Part shown: in pieces, positions 60,493 through 64,000 of the stretch
Position numbering within the stretch: position 1 is the first letter of the stretch
Layout of the letters: every line of letters starts with the position of its first letter
Source: CAZLYF01 sp964586835
GTDB taxonomy: Bacteria > Bacillota > Clostridia > Christensenellales > Aristaeellaceae
Length of the DNA stretch: 64,000 nucleotides
Assembly (NCBI GenBank): GCA_964586835.1
Contig: CAZPIC010000008.1
Span: forward strand, 1 to 64,000
Direction: 5' to 3'
Made by a program: the position numbers and the translations under genes
Notes under the pieces: generated by a model
Databases searched by the model: none
Seen by the model: the letters and a program-made list of their open reading frames with translations, nothing else
Told to the model about the DNA's origin: nothing

Positions 60493-62457
60493 GCGGGCGG
60501 ATCGCACGGGACCCTGCCCCACACCGGTTTCAGACCAAGCTTCGCTGCCTGCTGGGGCCACTTCTTTCAGGGGCAGCGGGACGAGGTGCCGCTCCCAGCG
60601 CAGTGGCCCCTCGTCCATCGTCGTGTCAAAGGCTTCTCGGATAAGGACGCACAGGTACTGCGCCTTTTTCAGCAGGGAGGGGTACTTCAGGAAATCGGGC
60701 GGCGACTCCTCTGAGACAAAGAGGTGCTCAAAGATCCTCGCACGGTCTTCCAGCGGATAGGTTCGGGAGTAGGCATCGATGTAAAGCACTCTCTCAGGAC
60801 TGTCCCCGGCAAGGGGGTCGTCGGCGGTGTAGGCTGTATCCGCGTACTCGGATCCATCCGCGTTATGGTAGGAAAAAGCGTACCCTGCGTCTGCCAGTGA
60901 ATCTGGCGCAAAGAACTCCCATTCCTTCATCCTATTCCCACCCGTTTCGGGGAGGTAGCCCCATTGCCAGAGGCGATCTTCCATGGCGTGCATGAACTCG
61001 TGCGCGAGATTTTGTGTGAGTTTGCCCCATTCAAAGAGGTTGACGACAACAACGCGCTCGTCACCAACCACAGAAGAAAAGCCCCCCGGGGACTGGATCC
61101 CCTCGTGGCTGACAGGCTGGATCCTCCCTCCCAGATAAAGGCCCACATGGGTCACAGGCGGGACACACAACTCCCTGAGCATCCCGGAGGGAAAGGCGGC
61201 AAAGAAGGCTTCCGCCCCCTTCAGGGCAGCGTTGACCATCAAGGGGTCTTCCGCGGGGGAAGCGATATAGGTTGCGTCCTGAAAATCGTTGCCACTGACA
61301 CCATAGTAAACCCGGATATCCCACCGCGATTCAATCCGGCCGGCGATCGACGCGTTTTCAGCATGGACCCTGTCCAGGGAAGAATGCACAAGGCCTGCGT
61401 CCGGGCCTGCAGCTGTGCCTCGGAAGTCCCATAGATAGAAAGAGACCGAGTCGTTTGTCCATTCACCGGCGCAGACCACCGCGAAGCCATGCTCTGACAG
61501 GAGCACGGCTTCAGGATAAATGTCGATGCCCCGGGAAAACGCGGAGACCGAAGAGACCACCTGGCCACTGTCCAGGCTGCAAAGCTGAAGCGTTGCCGTA
61601 TCCTCTTCTTCCCGCCAGGAGACGATCAGCGGGTCCCGCGCCGCGATAGGAATCTCTCTATCTGTCCAAGCCTCGAAGTGGGCGAGGGCTGATCCCTTGA
61701 GCGGGTTATAAAACCACCTCTCATTTTCGCTCGTAAAGCTTTGAAATATAAAGTCGTCAAGAAGATAGAAGCCCTCCGGGATAGCATGCGCCTCAAGTCG
61801 GCCCTCCTTGAGGGACAGCGCGTTGAGCACAGATTTGCCGGAGGGTTCCTCCATGATATAAAACAGCCGGTCTTCCTCGACACCAAGAATCCAGGAGATG
61901 GACCAGCTGCCTCTTATGGGTTTTTCGTGGACGAAGCTCCTGCCACCCTTCAAAGGGAAGCCCGTGATCCGGCTTCCGTCTGAAGAGACGGCGAAGAGCA
62001 TTTCGCCGTCCTCGGCGACAACAGGACGCAGGTATCCTTCCTGGCCCGAAAAATGCGCAAGCAGCTGAAGGGTGCTGTCATAGAGATGTGCCTCCAGGGT
62101 GTACGGGTCAAGGACGCATACCTCACCGCCATCAAGCAGGGTGACCGACAACCAGCCTGCGCCACTTTCCAGTTTGCGCACTGTGGCTTTCTGTCCGGAA
62201 AACAGATCATACAGCACAAGCGACCGTGCTTCGTCCGCGTCCGTCGCCTGAACGATCAGCGCAAGGAAGCCATCTTTCAGGTCCTGAGAGTGGATGACTC
62301 CCGACTCCGGGAGGGGATCAAGGCGATAGAAGCCTTCCTGCGCGATTTCATACAGCGCAGAAAAGTCCGCAGGAACATTGTCTTGGCTGTATCCGGCGTG
62401 GACGCTGAGAATGAGCAGCAGGATGATCAGCGTTGGAAGAAGGATTTTTCGATCCAT
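60466..62457 (-). CDS. Secreted protein with beta-propeller-like region and C-terminal zinc metallopeptidase motif
   Basis: A 663-residue protein with a signal peptide (first 24 residues). Residues of about 30 to 370 are strand-rich with repeating units such as LYDLFSGQKATV, LLDGGEVCVLD and LQLCSLDSGQVV, as in a propeller. After residue 400 a different domain carries HEFMH (His486-Glu487, His490), a zinc-protease HExxH, and about 80 residues later YPLEDRARIFEHLF (Glu570-Asp571), where gluzincins have their third ligand. I do not recognise the family. AAAGGAGG precedes the ATG. It would act outside the cell, possibly on a surface or host protein. Confidence 0.65.
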   Translation of the reverse strand: MDRKILLPTLIILLLILSVHAGYSQDNVPADFSALYEIAQEGFYRLDPLPESGVIHSQDLKDGFLALIVQATDADEARSLVLYDLFSGQKATVRKLESGAGWLSVTLLDGGEVCVLDPYTLEAHLYDSTLQLLAHFSGQEGYLRPVVAEDGEMLFAVSSDGSRITGFPLKGGRSFVHEKPIRGSWSISWILGVEEDRLFYIMEEPSGKSVLNALSLKEGRLEAHAIPEGFYLLDDFIFQSFTSENERWFYNPLKGSALAHFEAWTDREIPIAARDPLIVSWREEEDTATLQLCSLDSGQVVSSVSAFSRGIDIYPEAVLLSEHGFAVVCAGEWTNDSVSFYLWDFRGTAAGPDAGLVHSSLDRVHAENASIAGRIESRWDIRVYYGVSGNDFQDATYIASPAEDPLMVNAALKGAEAFFAAFPSGMLRELCVPPVTHVGLYLGGRIQPVSHEGIQSPGGFSSVVGDERVVVVNLFEWGKLTQNLAHEFMHAMEDRLWQWGYLPETGGNRMKEWEFFAPDSLADAGYAFSYHNADGSEYADTAYTADDPLAGDSPERVLYIDAYSRTYPLEDRARIFEHLFVSEESPPDFLKYPSLLKKAQYLCVLIREAFDTTMDEGPLRWERHLVPLPLKEVAPAGSEAWSETGVGQGPVRSARLFSLAGKR

Positions 62458-62562
62458 GGACGGCCTCCTTTGAGAGCGTCATGCGGCATCCAGAGAGGCG
62501 CAGAGGATTGGGGCCGCCGTCAGCCCATCCCTGTCTTTCCGTGGCCTTAACAGGACACGGCC

Positions 62563-63020
62563 TCAGCGTAAGTTCTCAAAGGCCTTCTGACTCTTGTCCC
62601 CGCTGAGATGATGGACAAGCAGCAGGGTCAGCAGTGTAAACGCCACGGCAAGGAGGAGGTAGAGGGCCGCAGAAAGGCTGTTTCTGAAAAAAGAGACATA
62701 CGCCGCAGCGGGAATCGCTACCGCAGCGAAGCATAAGGTCAGGGTCACCAGCGTACTCAGGCCCTGCTGGATGGCCTCTGTCTCGCTGCCCCAGTCAAGC
62801 TTGGGAAGAAGCAGGTTGACCACGACGCCAAGGGCTCGTCAATATAGACTTCTCCGTCATCGAAGTGCGGCACCCCGCTGCAGGCGCGGATTGTCGTCGT
62901 CTTCCCAGCTCCGTTGGAGCCGATGAAGCCGAAGATCTCTCCTTTTCTTACGTGGAGCGAAAGCCCATCTACTGCTTTCTTTTCCCCATAGGACTTTGAC
63001 AGGCCTTTGATGTTGAGCAT
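62563..63020 (-). pseudogene. Deletion remnant of an ABC exporter (ATPase start joined to permease end)
   Basis: The minus strand begins an ABC ATPase, MLNIKGLSKSYGEKKAVDG with Walker A GSNGAGKTT, that runs normally for about 60 residues to DDGEVYID. There, near 62840, homology stops, and in another frame an ABC-2 permease C-terminus continues (from NLLLPKLDWGSETEAIQQG to 62563) with its last two membrane segments. The ATPase core and most of the permease are missing, which suggests one deletion of 1.5 to 2.5 kb or a similar rearrangement. Neither piece can be functional. Confidence 0.75.
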
Positions 63021-63310
63021 GTGGCTCTTCTTTCCGGGAAACCTGTCGATCATGGCTGCCTGCAGGCTTCCTCATGGCTGGCTACCAGACGGCCCTCTGA
63101 AAAGGACTATAGCACCGCAGCCATCGGAGGGCAATGATGGAACCGAGCGGCTGCTCAGGGATTGTTCGTGAAGGCGGGACGCCCTGGGAAAGGAAGAACC
63201 GCTGTTTGAATGCAAGCTTCATCTGATGACGGACGCGACCGATGATCTGCTAAGCTCCGTGCTCCGATCAAGTTGCGAAAGAGACCGGGTTTTTCATCTT
63301 TGCTGCCTCT

Positions 63311-63340
63311 TTGCGATGCGCCCTTGGGTTGTTTTATAAT
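63311..63340 (+). promoter_or_regulatory. Additional promoter-like sequence upstream of the ChvE-like gene
   Basis: TTGCGA at 63311-63316 and a perfect TATAAT at 63335-63340 with an 18-base spacer, about 220 bases before the gene; the leader between would be unusually long, so this may be an unused sequence. Confidence 0.35.
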
Positions 63341-63465
63341 CTCCCTGCTTGTTCCCAGGGATACGACTTCCTTTTTTCCTCTGGGTGTACTTGCTTTGCG
63401 CCCATTTTGGTAAGGCATGCCCTTTCTGCATGCTTATTCTTCATGATGTAAAGTACGCCGCCTTC

Positions 63466-63495
63466 TTGACAGATCTGATCGCGTGCAGCTATACT
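63466..63495 (+). promoter_or_regulatory. Promoter of the ChvE-like binding-protein gene
   Basis: TTGACA at 63466-63471 and TATACT at 63490-63495 with 18 bases between. The gene starts about 64 bases downstream behind GAAAGGAG. Confidence 0.7.
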
Positions 63496-63559
63496 CGTCG
63501 TAGTAGCATCTGGTGGCAAAGCGCCCGATGCGTCGTAAATATTTGAAAGGAGACTTGGA

Positions 63560-64000
63560 ATGATGAAACGGATTCTTTCCCTGCTTCTCGTCAGTGTGCT
63601 GCTGTTTGCGACTGTATCCGCTGTTGCGGAAAACAAAGTCGGCGTAGCGATGCCAACAAACTCTCTGCAGCGATGGAACCAGGATGGCGCGAACATGAAA
63701 AAGATGCTGGAGGACGCGGGGTACACCGTCGACCTCCAGTACGCCAACAATGACGTGGCGCTGCAAGTATCCCAGCTTGAAAACATGATCCTCGGAGGCT
63801 GCGAGGTCCTGGTTATTGCCTCCATTGACGGCTCTGCTCTGGGAACTGTTCTTGCCCAGGCCAGGGAAGCTGACATCAAGGTCATCGCCTATGACCGCAT
63901 GCTAACCGACACGCAAAACGTGGATTACTACGCCACCTTCGATAACTATAAGGTTGGCACCATCCAAGGCACCTTCATCCTGGAAAAGTTAGATTTGGAA
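63560..64000 (+). CDS. ChvE-like multiple-sugar-binding protein (partial at window end)
   Basis: The first 147 codons of an exported sugar-binding protein, cut by the window edge. After a signal peptide ending AVAE come VGVAMPTNSLQRWNQDGANM, VDLQYANNDVALQVSQLENM, VLVIASIDGSALGTVL and VIAYDRMLT, close to ChvE/GguABC-type proteins that bind several monosaccharides. As with the binding protein at 30105, the signal lacks a lipobox Cys. The ATPase and permease are expected just beyond the window. ATG 63560 or 63563. Confidence 0.88.
   Translation, partial: MMKRILSLLLVSVLLFATVSAVAENKVGVAMPTNSLQRWNQDGANMKKMLEDAGYTVDLQYANNDVALQVSQLENMILGGCEVLVIASIDGSALGTVLAQAREADIKVIAYDRMLTDTQNVDYYATFDNYKVGTIQGTFILEKLDLE

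Noticed and set aside
62563..62823. Intact 86-residue membrane protein
   Set aside because: Its start matches the middle of an ABC-2 permease and it adjoins a truncated ATPase, so it is a remnant.
1..64000. tRNA, rRNA, CRISPR arrays, transposases or phage genes
   Set aside because: I looked for T-loop sequences, regular short repeats and known transposase or integrase motifs and found none I could support.

Overview
The window reads as one stretch of bacterial chromosome, GC-rich by eye, with tightly packed genes. I see no rRNA, tRNA, CRISPR array, insertion sequence or phage gene. A Bacillota (Clostridia-like) anaerobe fits best. The evidence is a V-type ATPase with Na+-type rotor residues, a PrsA-like lipoprotein foldase, an AddA helicase-nuclease, a DegV fatty-acid-binding protein with a FabT-like operator, strong AGGAGG ribosome sites, and a replication-start motif arranged as in Bacillus subtilis. 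Placement below that level, for example in Christensenellales-type lineages, is a guess.

Left part (1-17 kb). A secreted PIG-L deacetylase and galE are followed by a foldase lipoprotein, DivIC, Ppx/GppA, a cysteine hydrolase and nagB. The gap between nagB and dnaN carries degenerate DnaA boxes leading into a DnaA-trio-like array, so it is a good candidate for the chromosomal origin. Two perfect 16-bp parS sites lie just downstream, at 8223 and 9818. dnaA itself is not in the window. Then come ilvE, a DsrE-like protein, a flavin/PNPOx-like protein, addA without addB, a DacF-type carboxypeptidase and a CorC-like membrane protein.

Middle (17-46 kb). A complete nine-gene V-type ATPase operon (H-I-K-E-C-F-A-B-D order) has a clear promoter and ends with a nucleotidyltransferase-like gene. 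A broken AraC regulator separates it from a 14-kb sugar or polyol catabolic operon: a three-part ABC importer, a tagatose/psicose-3-epimerase-like enzyme, a PMI-like cupin, a second TIM-barrel epimerase, a zinc dehydrogenase, a GH4 glycosidase, a xylose-isomerase-like enzyme, a PfkB kinase, a class II aldolase and an MtlD-like dehydrogenase. Two long perfect hairpins lie inside this operon. A MarR regulator and a DegV/FakB gene follow, then a reverse-strand operon of MATE exporter, rhamnulokinase and PHP phosphoesterase.

Right part (46-64 kb). An unexplained, RNA-like 300-base intergenic stretch precedes a SagB-like oxidoreductase. Next are AlaX, zwf, a cyclase-family hydrolase and tilS. A compact four-gene corrinoid methyltransferase system follows (URO-D-type methyltransferase, corrinoid protein, DUF2284 protein, RACo-type activase), then rhamnose isomerase, an ABC exporter pair, a secreted protein with a C-terminal HExxH metallopeptidase signature, the deletion remnant of another ABC exporter, and the start of a ChvE-like sugar-binding protein cut by the window edge. 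The overall picture is a sugar- and glycan-fermenting anaerobe with Na+ bioenergetics and a methyl-transfer side pathway.
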